A stretch of DNA of 48,507 nucleotides from Acidobacteriota bacterium (GTDB lineage: Bacteria > Acidobacteriota > Thermoanaerobaculia > Thermoanaerobaculales > Thermoanaerobaculaceae), in contig SCRJ01000171.1 of the NCBI GenBank assembly GCA_004298115.1, forward strand, positions 1 to 48,507, written 5' to 3'. This document shows, piece after piece, positions 8,674 through 17,638 of the stretch. Position numbers and translations under genes: made by a program. The first letter of the stretch is position 1; every line of letters starts with the position of its first letter. The notes beneath the pieces were generated by a model that saw only the letters and a program-made list of their open reading frames with translations, had not been told where the DNA came from and searched no databases.

Positions 8674-9357
8674 ATGCCCGCGCCATCCGCTCTGGAGCGG
8701 TTTCTGCGGTTGATGGAGACGTACAACGACGCCGTGTGGCCGCTGCAGCTCGTCGCCTATGCCCTCGCCATCACGGCCGTGCTGCTTGCCCTCAAGGGCA
8801 GCCGCCGTTCCAGCCAGGCGGTCCTGGTGATCGTCGCGCTGTTCTGGCTGTGGGTGGGGCTCGTCTTCAACGGGATGTACCTCGGCGCCATCACCCGCGG
8901 CGCGGTCGTCGCTGCCGTCGTGTTCGTGCTGCAGGGCGTCGTGCTCGTGCGGGCCGCCTTCTCCGCAGGGGGCCTCGGCTTCCGGGCGCGGGCGGATGCG
9001 TACGGCATCACGGGCGGCGCGCTCGTGCTCTACGCCACGCTCGGGTACCCCGCCGTCGAGTACCTCTTGGGGCGGGGGTTCCCCCGCTCGTTGCCGTTCG
9101 GCCTCGTGCCCTGCCCGACGACCGTCTTCACCCTCGGGGTGTTGTTGTGGAGTACCACGCGGGTGCCGAGGCACGTCCTCGCGATCCCGTTCCTGTACTC
9201 GCTCGGCGGCGTCGGTCCGGTTTCGAACGGGATCGTGGAGGACGCCGGACTGGTCGTGGCTGGCGTCGTCTCGACCGGCATGATCCTCTACAGGGACCAC
9301 CGGCAAGGCGGGCATGTAGTGCACCCCTCACCTCAAGCCGCCAAGGGTTCTCGGTAG
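8674..9357 (+). CDS. DUF6064-like integral membrane protein
   Basis: A 227-residue protein with about six membrane helices and a short polar C-terminus. I recognise the DUF6064 pattern: an N-terminal FLRLMETYNDAVWPLQLVAYAL, the helix-loop with FNGMYLGAI, and the loop GYPAVEYLLGRGFPRS followed by FGLVPCPTTVFTLGVLLW. The function of this family is unknown. The ATG at 8674 has AGGGGAG 7 nt upstream. It stands alone between secreted-protein genes and ends 9 nt before the stop of the convergent M28 peptidase gene. Confidence 0.82.
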   Translation: MPAPSALERFLRLMETYNDAVWPLQLVAYALAITAVLLALKGSRRSSQAVLVIVALFWLWVGLVFNGMYLGAITRGAVVAAVVFVLQGVVLVRAAFSAGGLGFRARADAYGITGGALVLYATLGYPAVEYLLGRGFPRSLPFGLVPCPTTVFTLGVLLWSTTRVPRHVLAIPFLYSLGGVGPVSNGIVEDAGLVVAGVVSTGMILYRDHRQGGHVVHPSPQAAKGSR

Positions 9358-9366
9358 GCGCGGGGC

Positions 9367-10986
9367 TCAGCGGTCGGCGAGGAGCCAGGCGGTCGCGAGG
9401 GCGAGGCGCGCCACGCGCTGCACCTGCGACGCGTCGAGCTTGTCGGCGGTGTCGCCGGGCTCGTGGTACGCGGGGAAGAAGTTCCCGAAGAAGCGGACGA
9501 ACGGGACGCCGGCGCGGGCGAAGGCGCGGTAATCGCTGCCGCCGTGGGTGCCGTCGGTGCGGTCGAGGTGGAGCGCGAGCCCGGTCATCCCCGCGGCCCG
9601 GCGCAGCGCGGCCGCGAGCTCGGGCGCGTCGAGCGGCAGGCCCGGCTCGACGAAATCGGCCGGCTCGACGCCGGCGAGAAACGCCTCGCCGTCCGGGAGG
9701 CGCGAGTCGGTCACCAACTTCTTGATCTCCTCGGCCAGCCAGGGGTGGCCGATCATGTCGAGGTTCAGGTACGCGGTGGTGCGCTCGAGCGGCCAGAGCG
9801 GGTGGCGCACCCACCAGCCGGAGCCGAACTTGCCCTCCTCTTCGCCGGTCCAGAACGCGAACACCACCGTCCGCTGCGGCGGCTGCGGCGCGGCCGCGAA
9901 CGCCTTGGCGATCTCGAGCAGCGCGGCGACGCCGGAGGCGTTGTCGTCGGCGCCGGGGTAGACCGTGTCGCCGACCTTGCCGAGATGGTCCATGTGGGCG
10001 CCGATCACGACCGCCTCGTCGCGCAGCTTCGGGTCGGCGCCGGCGAGGACGGCGATCACGTTGCGGCTGACGACCGCGCGCTCCGTGCCGGTCGTGCGGA
10101 GGGTGACGGTCGTCCCCGGCAGCGCGCGCAGCGCCGGCCGGGCCGCCGGATCGGCGCCCGCCAGGAGTGCGTCCGCGACGGCGCGCGAGACGCGCACGAG
10201 CGGCGGCGCGGCGTTTGCGCCCGCCTCGAACGGGAGGAAGAACGCGGCCTGCGGCGCCTCCTTCGCGAGGACGCCGGAGGGGAAGTCGCCGGCCTCCACC
10301 GCGAGCAGCGCGACCGCGCCGAGCGTCCGCGCCGTCTCGAGCTTCGCCGCCCAGCGCTCGCGCGCCTCGGCCGCGGCGTACTTCTCGACCATCTTCGGCG
10401 TCCTCCACTCGGCGCCGTCCGGGGCGCCGGAAAGCACGAGCACGACCTTGCCGCGCACGTCGAGCCCCTCGTAGTCGTCGCGCAGTTTGGGCTCGCGGAT
10501 CCCGTAGGCGGCGAAGACGACGCTCGCCGACAGCGCACCCGGCGCGATCTCCGGGAGGATGCAGTCCACCCCGGAGCTGAACGCGCGGCTGGAGGTCCCG
10601 CCGGGGAACGTCCGCTCGACGGTCAACTCGCCCGCGAGGCCGCTGATCTCCCGCACCGGCACCGGCTGGAAGTAGCTGCCGCCGGCCAGCGGCGGGATCC
10701 CGGCGAGCGCCAGCGTGGCGGCGGCGTACTCCGCGGCCGCGTCGAGGCCGCGGCGGCCGAGGCCGCGCCCCTCCAGGGCGGGGGAGGCGAGGAAGGCGAC
10801 GTGCGCGGCCAGCGCCGGCGCCTTCACGCCGGCGAGCGCGGCGGCGAGCGGCGGCGGCGCCGGTTGCGCCGGCCGGGCGCTGACGAAGTCGTCGGCGACG
10901 GGTGTCGGCTTCGGCGCCTGGGCGCGCGCGGCGAATGGAACGGCGACGGCCAGGAGCAGGTTCAGCGGCAGGGCGAGTCGTCGCAT
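9367..10986 (-). CDS. secreted M28 family aminopeptidase with PA-like insert
   Basis: A 539-residue exported di-zinc exopeptidase. The signal peptide (RLALPLNLLLAVAVPFAARAQA) is followed by a helical segment and a PA-like domain (about residues 130-320: YEGLDVRGKVVLVLSG, AVALLAVEAGDFPS). The catalytic domain has the M28 metal motifs in order: GAHMDHLG (H331, D333), GADDNASG (D347-D348), FWTGEEEG, YLNLDMIG, then GGSDYRAF and YHEPGDTADKL near the end. Such enzymes release N-terminal residues from peptides outside the cytoplasm. It is the second gene of a pair: its ATG lies 12 nt after the stop of the M14 carboxypeptidase gene. The two would attack peptides from opposite ends. Confidence 0.92.
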   Translation of the reverse strand: MRRLALPLNLLLAVAVPFAARAQAPKPTPVADDFVSARPAQPAPPPLAAALAGVKAPALAAHVAFLASPALEGRGLGRRGLDAAAEYAAATLALAGIPPLAGGSYFQPVPVREISGLAGELTVERTFPGGTSSRAFSSGVDCILPEIAPGALSASVVFAAYGIREPKLRDDYEGLDVRGKVVLVLSGAPDGAEWRTPKMVEKYAAAEARERWAAKLETARTLGAVALLAVEAGDFPSGVLAKEAPQAAFFLPFEAGANAAPPLVRVSRAVADALLAGADPAARPALRALPGTTVTLRTTGTERAVVSRNVIAVLAGADPKLRDEAVVIGAHMDHLGKVGDTVYPGADDNASGVAALLEIAKAFAAAPQPPQRTVVFAFWTGEEEGKFGSGWWVRHPLWPLERTTAYLNLDMIGHPWLAEEIKKLVTDSRLPDGEAFLAGVEPADFVEPGLPLDAPELAAALRRAAGMTGLALHLDRTDGTHGGSDYRAFARAGVPFVRFFGNFFPAYHEPGDTADKLDASQVQRVARLALATAWLLADR

Positions 10987-10998
10987 GGCGCGCCTCGC

Positions 10999-12504
10999 CT
11001 AGCGGGCCGTCGCCGCGACGACGCGCAGCACGGGGAGCGGCGTGCCCGGCGTCACGAGCGCGCGGAAGCGCGGGTACTGGTACGGCCCGTACATCGCGGC
11101 GGGCTCGAGCACGAGCGCGGCCCGCACCGCGGCCTCGCCCGCGAGGGGCACGAGGAGCGTTCCGGCGGGCAGCTCGCGCGGCGCCGCGACCTCGCGGCGG
11201 ACGATCTGCCGCCCCTCGTAGCGCGAGTAGACGTCGTCGAAGGCGTCCTCGATGCGCAGCAGCGTGCACGCCTCGGCGGTGACGGTCCGCGCCGCGGCCA
11301 GCTCCTCGTAGGGGATGCCCTGGCGCTCGAGCAGCAGCTTGAAAGCCGCGGCGGCGCGCGGCTCGATCGCGTAGGCGAGCGGCGCCGGCACCGCGGACTT
11401 GACCGCCATCACCGTCATCATGTTCGGTGTCGGGATCTCGAGCACGCGCCCGGTGGCGGCCTCGACGACGGGGAAGCGCGTGATCGTCATCCCCGGGTTG
11501 ACCCAGAGGTAGTTCGTCGGGATGAACGCCGGCAGCGGGCGCCGCCGGGCGTGCTCGACCGCCGCGAGGTCCTCGGCGCGGTGGCCGTCGCTGTTGACGA
11601 ACCGCCGGAGCAGCACGAGGTACGCGTCCACCCGCCGGGCCAGGTCGGGGGCCGGCGGCGCATCGGAGCGCATGACCGCCGACTCGATGATGAACGACAG
11701 CCCGCCATACGCGCCGACGGCGTTGAGGCCGCCGTCGAGGTCGGGCGCGGAGTGGCGCTGCTCCTCGTTCGGGGGCATGCCGCCGACCGAGTAGCGCAGG
11801 AACGGGTGCCCGGCCGCGGCCTCGACCGCCGCCGACTCGTCCACCCAGCGCTGCGAAGCCGCGATCACCGCGGGGTCGAACAGCGGGTTGTCGACGCCGT
11901 CCATGGTGATGTCGGGGTAAGCGATCCACCCGCGCGCGCGGCGCTCGTCGGAATCGCGGCCGAACTCGTGGCAGTCAACCGCGAGGTGCGGCCGGACGCG
12001 GCGCACGACGCGGTAGAGCGCCTGCGTCTCCGGCTGCTCGAGGACGATGTGGTCGCGGTTCAAATCGGCGCCGGCGCCGTTGCGGCGCGTGCCGGCCTCG
12101 CCGCCGTCCGGGTTCATCATCGGCATGATCCAGAGGTCCACGTCGGCCGGCAGCAGCTCGGGCTTCGCCGCGATGTCGCGGATCATGTAGAGGAGGGCGA
12201 CCTTGCCGGCGGGCTCGTCGCCGTGCTGCTGGGCGTAGAACAGGATCCGGAACGCGGGGTGCCCGCCGCGCGTCGCGTGCACGAGGTAGAGCGAGCGGCC
12301 CTGCGCCGTCTTCCCCTCGACCGATACGGTGATCGGCCCCTTGCCGTCCACGCTCGCCAGGAACGCGGACATGTCGGCGTAGGAGATCGCCCGGGTGAGC
12401 GTGCGGTGGTCGGCGGGGAAGGCGGCGGCGGGGGCTTGCGCCCGGGCCGCGAGCGGGACCAGGACGAGGCCGGCCAGCCAGAGGCGCGCGATCGGGAAGG
12501 TCAT
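10999..12504 (-). CDS. secreted M14 family zinc carboxypeptidase
   Basis: A 501-residue exported metallocarboxypeptidase. The signal peptide (RLWLAGLVLVPLAARAQA) precedes the M14 domain. Zinc ligands are H94 and E97 in AQQHGDEPAGK and H179 in VDCHEFGRD; a substrate-binding Asn-Arg-like pair lies in GADLNRDH, and the likely general base Glu is in SFIIESAVM. About 200 residues after the catalytic domain form a C-terminal extension of unknown role. The start at 12504 has AAGGAG 7 nt upstream. It is the promoter-proximal gene of a two-gene operon with the M28 peptidase, and its promoter would lie in the 290-bp divergent region shared with the collagen-like gene. Confidence 0.9.
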   Translation of the reverse strand: MTFPIARLWLAGLVLVPLAARAQAPAAAFPADHRTLTRAISYADMSAFLASVDGKGPITVSVEGKTAQGRSLYLVHATRGGHPAFRILFYAQQHGDEPAGKVALLYMIRDIAAKPELLPADVDLWIMPMMNPDGGEAGTRRNGAGADLNRDHIVLEQPETQALYRVVRRVRPHLAVDCHEFGRDSDERRARGWIAYPDITMDGVDNPLFDPAVIAASQRWVDESAAVEAAAGHPFLRYSVGGMPPNEEQRHSAPDLDGGLNAVGAYGGLSFIIESAVMRSDAPPAPDLARRVDAYLVLLRRFVNSDGHRAEDLAAVEHARRRPLPAFIPTNYLWVNPGMTITRFPVVEAATGRVLEIPTPNMMTVMAVKSAVPAPLAYAIEPRAAAAFKLLLERQGIPYEELAAARTVTAEACTLLRIEDAFDDVYSRYEGRQIVRREVAAPRELPAGTLLVPLAGEAAVRAALVLEPAAMYGPYQYPRFRALVTPGTPLPVLRVVAATAR

Positions 12505-12694
12505 GCTCGGCTCCTTGCGTGCGGCGTTCGGCGAGGGCCGTCCGGCGCGCGCGACCGGCGCCGCGCCGCGCCCCCGTGTCGCGCGCCAGCTTCACAGACT
12601 CGCGCCCGACAATCAACCCACCCGCGAGCGCGGTACGGCACGAATGCAGCACCGTGGACCGCATCGAGACGATGCAAGTCGGCGCGTGCGTCCC

Positions 12695-12723
12695 TTGACA
12701 CAGCCGGCCGGCGCCCCGAGAAT
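12695..12723 (+). promoter_or_regulatory. candidate sigma-70 promoter for the collagen-like gene
   Basis: TTGACA (12695-12700, perfect consensus), a 17-nt GC-rich spacer and GAGAAT (12718-12723, four of six) lie about 70 nt upstream of the ATG at 12795. A GAAGGAG ribosome binding site sits between them and the gene. Confidence 0.45.
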
Positions 12724-12794
12724 GCGTGGTCGGTCGCCCACGATCCGCCTTTTCCAACGCAGGTGGTTGGTCGAATACGCGAAGGAGTCCCCCC

Positions 12795-15356
12795 ATGGCC
12801 TATCGGATGCGAAACAGCGTGGTCGCCGCGGTTGCGGTGCTTGTGAGCCTGGTCTCGGTGGCGGCGTTGGCGGCCATTGCGGGGACGGACGTGGTGATCC
12901 CGGTGGTGGCGCGGATCCAGGGGCTGGGGACGCCGGCGTCGCAGTACTACACGACGCTGTGGCTGTCGAACCAGTCGAGCACGGACTCGGTGTCGGTGCT
13001 GCTCGAGCTGTACCAGCGCGACGCGGCGACGAACCCGACGGCGACGGCGAGCGTCACGCTGGCGCCGGGCGAGACGCAGCGCATCGACAACTGCGTCGAG
13101 CAGCTGTTCGGACTGCAGAGTGCGGCGGGGTCGTTGCGGGTGCGGGCGACGGAGCAGGTGCTGGCGTCGACGCGGACGTACAACCTCCCGCCGGGGGGGA
13201 CGGAGAAGGACACGACGGGGCAGTACTTCGCCGCGGCGCCGGTGAGCTTCGCCATCGGTCTGGGGCAGACGACCCGCGTCCAGGGCGTCAGCCAGGACGG
13301 GGAATCGCGCAGCAACTTCGGCGTCGTCGAGGTGGCGGGCGCGCCGGTCACCGTGCACGTCGTCTTGAAGAACGCCCTGGGCGTGGTCATCGCGGCGAAG
13401 GACTACCCGCTGCCGGCGCACGGTCAGATGCAGAAGCCGGTGACCGACGTGAGCGGCGCGGTCCAGGGTGACTCGAACGCGGTGCTGGAGGCGTCGGTCA
13501 CGGCGGGTGACGGCAAGGTCCTCGCGTACGGCACGCAGAACACCAACGTCTCGCAGGACGGCACGGGGTTCGAGATGGCGTACCCGGAGAACTGGGTGAC
13601 GAGCCTCAATGCGGTCAGGGGGGACATCACCCTACAAGCCGGGGAGAACGTCCAGATCACGTCGGGGGCGAGCGTGCAGGGGCTGGCGACGGGCGGCGGG
13701 AGCGGGGCGCAGACGATCACGATCTCCGCCCCCGGCGCCGTGGGTCCGACGGGGCCCACCGGGCCGGCGGGGTTGCAGGGCGCGGCTGGTCCGGCCGGTG
13801 CGACCGGCGCGCGCGGTCTCACCGGCGCCGCCGGTCCGATCGGTCCGATGGGGCTGACCGGCGCCACCGGGGCGGTGGGCACGACCGGGCCGATCGGGCC
13901 GCAGGGGCTGACGTGGCAGCAGGAGTGGGCGGTGGGGACGACGTACGCGCGCAACGATGCCGTGGGGCGGTTGGGGTCGTCGTACGTCGGTCTCGCCGAC
14001 GGCAACGCCGGCAACCCGCCGGAGACGAGCCCGGGGCAGTGGAGCCTGGTGGCCCAGGCCGGCGCGGCCGGACCGATCGGTCCGACCGGCGCGGCGGGGC
14101 CGAGCGGCCCGAGCGGTCCCATCGGGCCGAGCGGCGCTATCGGTCTGACCGGCTCGACCGGTGCGGCCGGGCCGAGCGGCGCCACGGGGGTCGCCGGACC
14201 GCAAGGGGTCGCGGGCGCGACCGGTGCGGTGGGCCTGGCCGGGCCGGCTGGGCCGACCGGCGCCACGGGGGTCGCCGGGCCGCAAGGGGTCGCGGGTGCG
14301 ACCGGAGCGGCGGGCGTTGCCGGTGCGGCGGGGCCGACCGGCGCCACGGGGGTCGCCGGGCCGCAAGGGGTCGGGGGCGCGACCGGTGCGGCGGGCGTTG
14401 CCGGGCCGGCGGGGCCGACCGGCGCTACGGGCAGCGCCGGACCGGCGGGCGCCACGGGCGCGACCGGTCCCGCGGGATCCCCGGGCATCTACGGCAACGG
14501 CTCATCCGGGGCGATGACCGTCGCGGGCAGCTCCGACTGGGTGGCGAGCCCGCCGGCGAACGGCACCTTCTTCACGACCTTCACCGTCAGCGGGACGCTC
14601 ACGGTTCCGAGCGGCCTGATCATCCGCGCCACGGGCGACGTGACCATCACCGGTACCATCGTCGTTCAGAACAACCCGAGCACGAGCCTCAACCCGGAAA
14701 TTGGGCTGTGTTCGGCCGTGCCGCCGACCCTCAGCACGTCGGCCTCCATCGTCGGGAACGGGGGCGTCGCCATCAACTCGCTCCTGGCCAGACAGCTGCT
14801 CGTGCCCGCGGTCCAGCGCGGCGGCGGCCAGGGGGCGGGCAACGCCGCGGGCTTCGGCGTCGGAGGAGGAACGCTGGTGATCGTTGCCGGCGGCAACCTC
14901 ACGATCAACGGCGGCGCCATCCACGCCGACGGAACGCTGGGCAACGCCCCGACCTCCACCTCGTACGCCGGCGGCGGCGGCTCCGGCGGTATCGTCACGC
15001 TCGCATCCGCCACCTCGATCACCATCTCCGGGGGCGGCGTCGTCACGGCGGTCGGCGGTGCCGGAGCGAACGGCGGGGCCGCCAGCACGCCCGCCGAGTC
15101 CAGCCCAGCTGGCGGGGGCGGCGGGGGCATCATCGACCTGATCGCGCCATCGATCACCGGCGCCGCTTCCGCCAACGTGAGCGGAGGCGCGGCCGGCACC
15201 GGCGGCGTGTTGACGACGGGCTTCGGAGGTGGCGGCGGGGCGTGCGGCGGCAACGGCGGGTACTCGAAGCCCACGGCCACGGCCGGGGTTACCGCAGGAG
15301 CGACCGGGTTGCTGCTGCAGTACGCGTTCGACCCCGCGACCGTGCTGCTGCAGTAG
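12795..15356 (+). CDS. secreted collagen-like repeat protein with Gly-rich C-terminal domain
   Basis: An 853-residue exported protein. After a signal peptide (VVAAVAVLVSLVSVAALAAIAG) comes a conserved N-terminal beta domain (about residues 30-270: TDVVIPVVARIQG, YYTTLWLSNQSS, LAPGETQRIDNCVEQLFG). Two Gly-X-Y tracts follow (about 315-371 and 420-565), rich in GPTG and GATG triplets. They are split by a module of about 45 residues (WQQEWAVGTTYARNDAVG, SYVGLADGNAGNPPETSPGQW) resembling chitin- or carbohydrate-binding CBM5/12-type modules. The C-terminal third is Gly/Ala/Ser-rich (GGGGSGGIVTLAS, GGGGGGIIDLIAPSI), as in beta-helical surface proteins. The second Gly-X-Y tract contains an 81-bp tandem repeat. 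The start is set by GAAGGAG at 12780-12787. A surface fibre or adhesin is likely. Confidence 0.85.
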   Translation: MAYRMRNSVVAAVAVLVSLVSVAALAAIAGTDVVIPVVARIQGLGTPASQYYTTLWLSNQSSTDSVSVLLELYQRDAATNPTATASVTLAPGETQRIDNCVEQLFGLQSAAGSLRVRATEQVLASTRTYNLPPGGTEKDTTGQYFAAAPVSFAIGLGQTTRVQGVSQDGESRSNFGVVEVAGAPVTVHVVLKNALGVVIAAKDYPLPAHGQMQKPVTDVSGAVQGDSNAVLEASVTAGDGKVLAYGTQNTNVSQDGTGFEMAYPENWVTSLNAVRGDITLQAGENVQITSGASVQGLATGGGSGAQTITISAPGAVGPTGPTGPAGLQGAAGPAGATGARGLTGAAGPIGPMGLTGATGAVGTTGPIGPQGLTWQQEWAVGTTYARNDAVGRLGSSYVGLADGNAGNPPETSPGQWSLVAQAGAAGPIGPTGAAGPSGPSGPIGPSGAIGLTGSTGAAGPSGATGVAGPQGVAGATGAVGLAGPAGPTGATGVAGPQGVAGATGAAGVAGAAGPTGATGVAGPQGVGGATGAAGVAGPAGPTGATGSAGPAGATGATGPAGSPGIYGNGSSGAMTVAGSSDWVASPPANGTFFTTFTVSGTLTVPSGLIIRATGDVTITGTIVVQNNPSTSLNPEIGLCSAVPPTLSTSASIVGNGGVAINSLLARQLLVPAVQRGGGQGAGNAAGFGVGGGTLVIVAGGNLTINGGAIHADGTLGNAPTSTSYAGGGGSGGIVTLASATSITISGGGVVTAVGGAGANGGAASTPAESSPAGGGGGGIIDLIAPSITGAASANVSGGAAGTGGVLTTGFGGGGGACGGNGGYSKPTATAGVTAGATGLLLQYAFDPATVLLQ
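14181..14440 (+). repeat. 81-bp in-frame tandem repeat in the collagen-like gene
   Basis: The anchor GCCACGGGGG recurs at 14181, 14262 and 14343, exactly 81 bp apart, with a degenerate fourth unit starting at 14424. Each unit encodes 27 residues (nine Gly-X-Y triplets, including GATGVAGPQGV). Expansion or contraction would change fibre length without a frameshift. Confidence 0.85.
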
Positions 15357-15844
15357 CGCCGGAGCGAAACGGGGGCGACGTCGGCGGCGCCGACCCGCGG
15401 GGCGCGGCCCCGGTCGGGACGACCGTGCGCGGGCGTTCGCGCTCCACGTTCGAAGTGGCCCCTGTGACATTCGCCGTCCCCAATCGGCTCGGCAAGGTGC
15501 CGATGGGGCGATCGAGCACGACGGACCCGGCGCCTCTCGGAGAAGCAGAGGGGCGATCGCGCTCGCGGCCGGAGGCGCCGTCACGATCGTCGTCCTCGCC
15601 TGCGTCGCGGTCGCCGGCGGGTCCGGCGGCCTCACGGCGAACCGCGCGATCCTCCGGGTGCAGACGCGCCCCGGCGCCGCCGGTCTCGCGTCGATCCTGC
15701 CGGCTTGCGCCCCGGGTGCGGCGCCCACGACCGTCCCGCGCCATCGCCCCGGGGTTTGCGCTAGGCTGGCATTTGCGGCACGGCGGTTGTATGATGCGCT
15801 TGTGAAGGAAATGTACTTGGATATTGAGAAAGGACAACTGAAAT
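15357..15844 (+). promoter_or_regulatory. intergenic region with candidate malic enzyme promoter
   Basis: The first 400 bp are GC-rich, with no convincing gene. The last 70 bp become AT-richer and hold CTGGCA (15766-15771, four of six) with an 18-nt spacer and TATGAT (15790-15795, five of six), about 50 nt before the ATG at 15845. An AAAGGA ribosome binding site lies near 15829-15834. Confidence 0.45.
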
Positions 15845-17566
15845 ATGAAGACATTCTCGTTTCAAGTTGACGCCCTCACCGGCGAGGAGTACTACGAGGT
15901 CTACCTGCGCGGGCAGCAGCTGTTCGCCGACCCGCTGCTCAACAAGGGCTCCCACTTCACCGTGAACGAGCGGGCGAGCCTCGGCCTCGTCGGCCTGCAC
16001 CCGTACGGGGTCTCCACCCTCGAGCAGCAGGTCGCGCGCACCCTGGAGAGCTACCGCCGCAAGCCCGACGACATGGAGCGCTACCTGTTCCTGCTCGGCC
16101 TGCTCAACCGCAACGAGACGCTGTTCTACCGCCTGCTGACCGAGAACCTCACCGAGATGATGCCGATCGTCTACACCCCGACCGTCGGGCAGGCGTGCCT
16201 GCAGCTCTCCCACATCATGCGGCGGCCGCGCGGCGTCTACATCCACCCCGAGAACATCGCCAACATCGACCAGATCTTCGCCAACGTCTCGCTGCCGCAG
16301 GTGCGCCTGATCGTGGTCACCGACGGCGAACGCATCCTCGGCCTCGGCGACCTCGGCTCCGACGGCATGGGAATCCCGGTGGGCAAGATCAGCCTGTACG
16401 TCGCCGCCGGCGGCATCCACCCGGCGTGCTGCCTGCCGGTGTGCCTGGACGTCGGCACCAACAGCCCGCGCCTGCTCGACGACCCGCTCTACATGGGCAT
16501 CCGCAAGCCGCGCCTGGAAGGCGAGGAGTACGACCGCTTCATCGAGCGCTTCGTCGTCGGCGTGCGCCGCAACTTCCCCGACGCCCTCCTGCAGTGGGAG
16601 GACTTCGCCAAGCACAAGGCGTTCAAGCTGATGAAGCGCTACCGCGACCGCTGCCTCTCGTTCAACGACGACATCCAGGGCACGGGCGTGACCGCATCCG
16701 CGGCGCTGCTGGCCGCCATGCGCATCAAGAAGAGCAGCTTCGCGGCCGAGCGCTTCGTCATCGTCGGCATGGGCCAGGCGGGCACCGGCACGGCGCACGC
16801 GATCCGCGCCGTCCTCCGCGAGGATGGGCTGCCGGAGGACGAGATCCGCCGCCGCATCTTCGCGGTGGACATGCAGGGGCTGCTGGTCGAGGACGACCCC
16901 AAGCTCGAGGACGAGCAGAAGCCGTTCGCGCAAGCCCGCGCCGCGGTCGCCGGATGGACGCTCGCCGCGCCCGGCCGCATCGACCTGAAGGACGTGCTGC
17001 GCAACGCCAAGGCCACCGCGCTCATCGGCTTCACCGCCAAGCGCGGGATGTTCGACGAGGAGATCCTGCGCCAGATGGCGGCGAACGACCCGCGGCCGGT
17101 GATCCTGGCGCTGTCCAACCCCACGACCAAGAGCGAGTGCACCGCCGAGGAGGCACTCGCCGCCACCGGCGGGCGCGCCCTGATCGCCACCGGCAGCCCG
17201 TTCGCGCCGGTGCGGGTGGGGGAGCGCGAGGTCGCCGTCGCCCAGTGCAACAACCTCTACATGTTCCCCGGCGTCGGCCTCGGCGCCCTCGTCTCGCAGG
17301 CGTCCAAGGTGACCGACCGCATGTTCATCCGCGCCAGCAAGGCGCTGGCGGAAATGGTGAGCGACGCCGAGCTGCAGATGGGCCTGCTCCTGCCCGGCAT
17401 GGAGTCGATCCGCGAGGTGGCGTACACGGTCGCGAAGGCGGTGGCGATCGAGGCGCGCGATTCCGGCCTCGGCCTGTTGCGCAGCGACGAGGAGCTCGGC
17501 GAGTTGATCCGCAAGGCGCAATGGGAGCCGCACTTCTACTCCTACCGCCCGGGTGTGCCACACTGA
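15845..17566 (+). CDS. maeA: NAD-type malic enzyme (oxaloacetate-decarboxylating malate dehydrogenase)
   Basis: A 573-residue cytoplasmic enzyme that oxidatively decarboxylates malate to pyruvate, linking the TCA cycle to pyruvate. It is full length for the large prokaryotic/eukaryotic-type malic enzymes. Visible motifs: IVYTPTVGQACL with the catalytic Tyr, LGLGDLGSDGMGIPVGKISLY with the catalytic Lys, the metal site in QWEDFAKHKAF and FNDDIQGTG, and the Rossmann motif VGMGQAGTGTA. NPTTKSECTAEEA and the C-terminal GVGLGALVSQASKVTDRMF segment are also conserved. The length and overall similarity to the E. coli MaeA class favour NAD, but cofactor choice cannot be proven by eye. It has its own promoter candidate and is followed by two hairpins. 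Confidence 0.93.
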   Translation: MKTFSFQVDALTGEEYYEVYLRGQQLFADPLLNKGSHFTVNERASLGLVGLHPYGVSTLEQQVARTLESYRRKPDDMERYLFLLGLLNRNETLFYRLLTENLTEMMPIVYTPTVGQACLQLSHIMRRPRGVYIHPENIANIDQIFANVSLPQVRLIVVTDGERILGLGDLGSDGMGIPVGKISLYVAAGGIHPACCLPVCLDVGTNSPRLLDDPLYMGIRKPRLEGEEYDRFIERFVVGVRRNFPDALLQWEDFAKHKAFKLMKRYRDRCLSFNDDIQGTGVTASAALLAAMRIKKSSFAAERFVIVGMGQAGTGTAHAIRAVLREDGLPEDEIRRRIFAVDMQGLLVEDDPKLEDEQKPFAQARAAVAGWTLAAPGRIDLKDVLRNAKATALIGFTAKRGMFDEEILRQMAANDPRPVILALSNPTTKSECTAEEALAATGGRALIATGSPFAPVRVGEREVAVAQCNNLYMFPGVGLGALVSQASKVTDRMFIRASKALAEMVSDAELQMGLLLPGMESIREVAYTVAKAVAIEARDSGLGLLRSDEELGELIRKAQWEPHFYSYRPGVPH

Positions 17567-17570
17567 CGCG

Positions 17571-17601
17571 TCGGGCGAACCCGATCCGCGCGTCGGCGCG
17601 G
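17571..17601 (+). terminator. double hairpin after the malic enzyme gene
   Basis: Two adjacent stems follow the stop codon: TCGGG-cgaa-CCCGA (17571-17584) and CCGCGC-gtcg-GCGCGG (17586-17601). There is no T-run, so factor-independent termination is uncertain; they may instead stabilise the mRNA end. Confidence 0.4.
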
Positions 17602-17638
17602 CCGCATCGGTAAAACCCACCCAGGGGAGGGAGCCGTG

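Noticed and set aside
9128-12846. Very long frames on both strands across the two peptidase genes
   Set aside because: They have low-complexity Arg/Gly/Ala composition and overlap the M14 and M28 genes, whose motifs are clear.
14056-14490. Regular repeats considered as a CRISPR array
   Set aside because: The repeats are in frame, contiguous and encode Gly-X-Y triplets; there are no unique spacers and no cas genes.
15229-15870. Frame with a hydrophobic stretch (GGAVTIVVLACVAVAGG) before the malic enzyme
   Set aside because: It begins inside the collagen-like gene, crosses the malic enzyme promoter and start, and has no RBS; chance hydrophobicity in GC-rich DNA.
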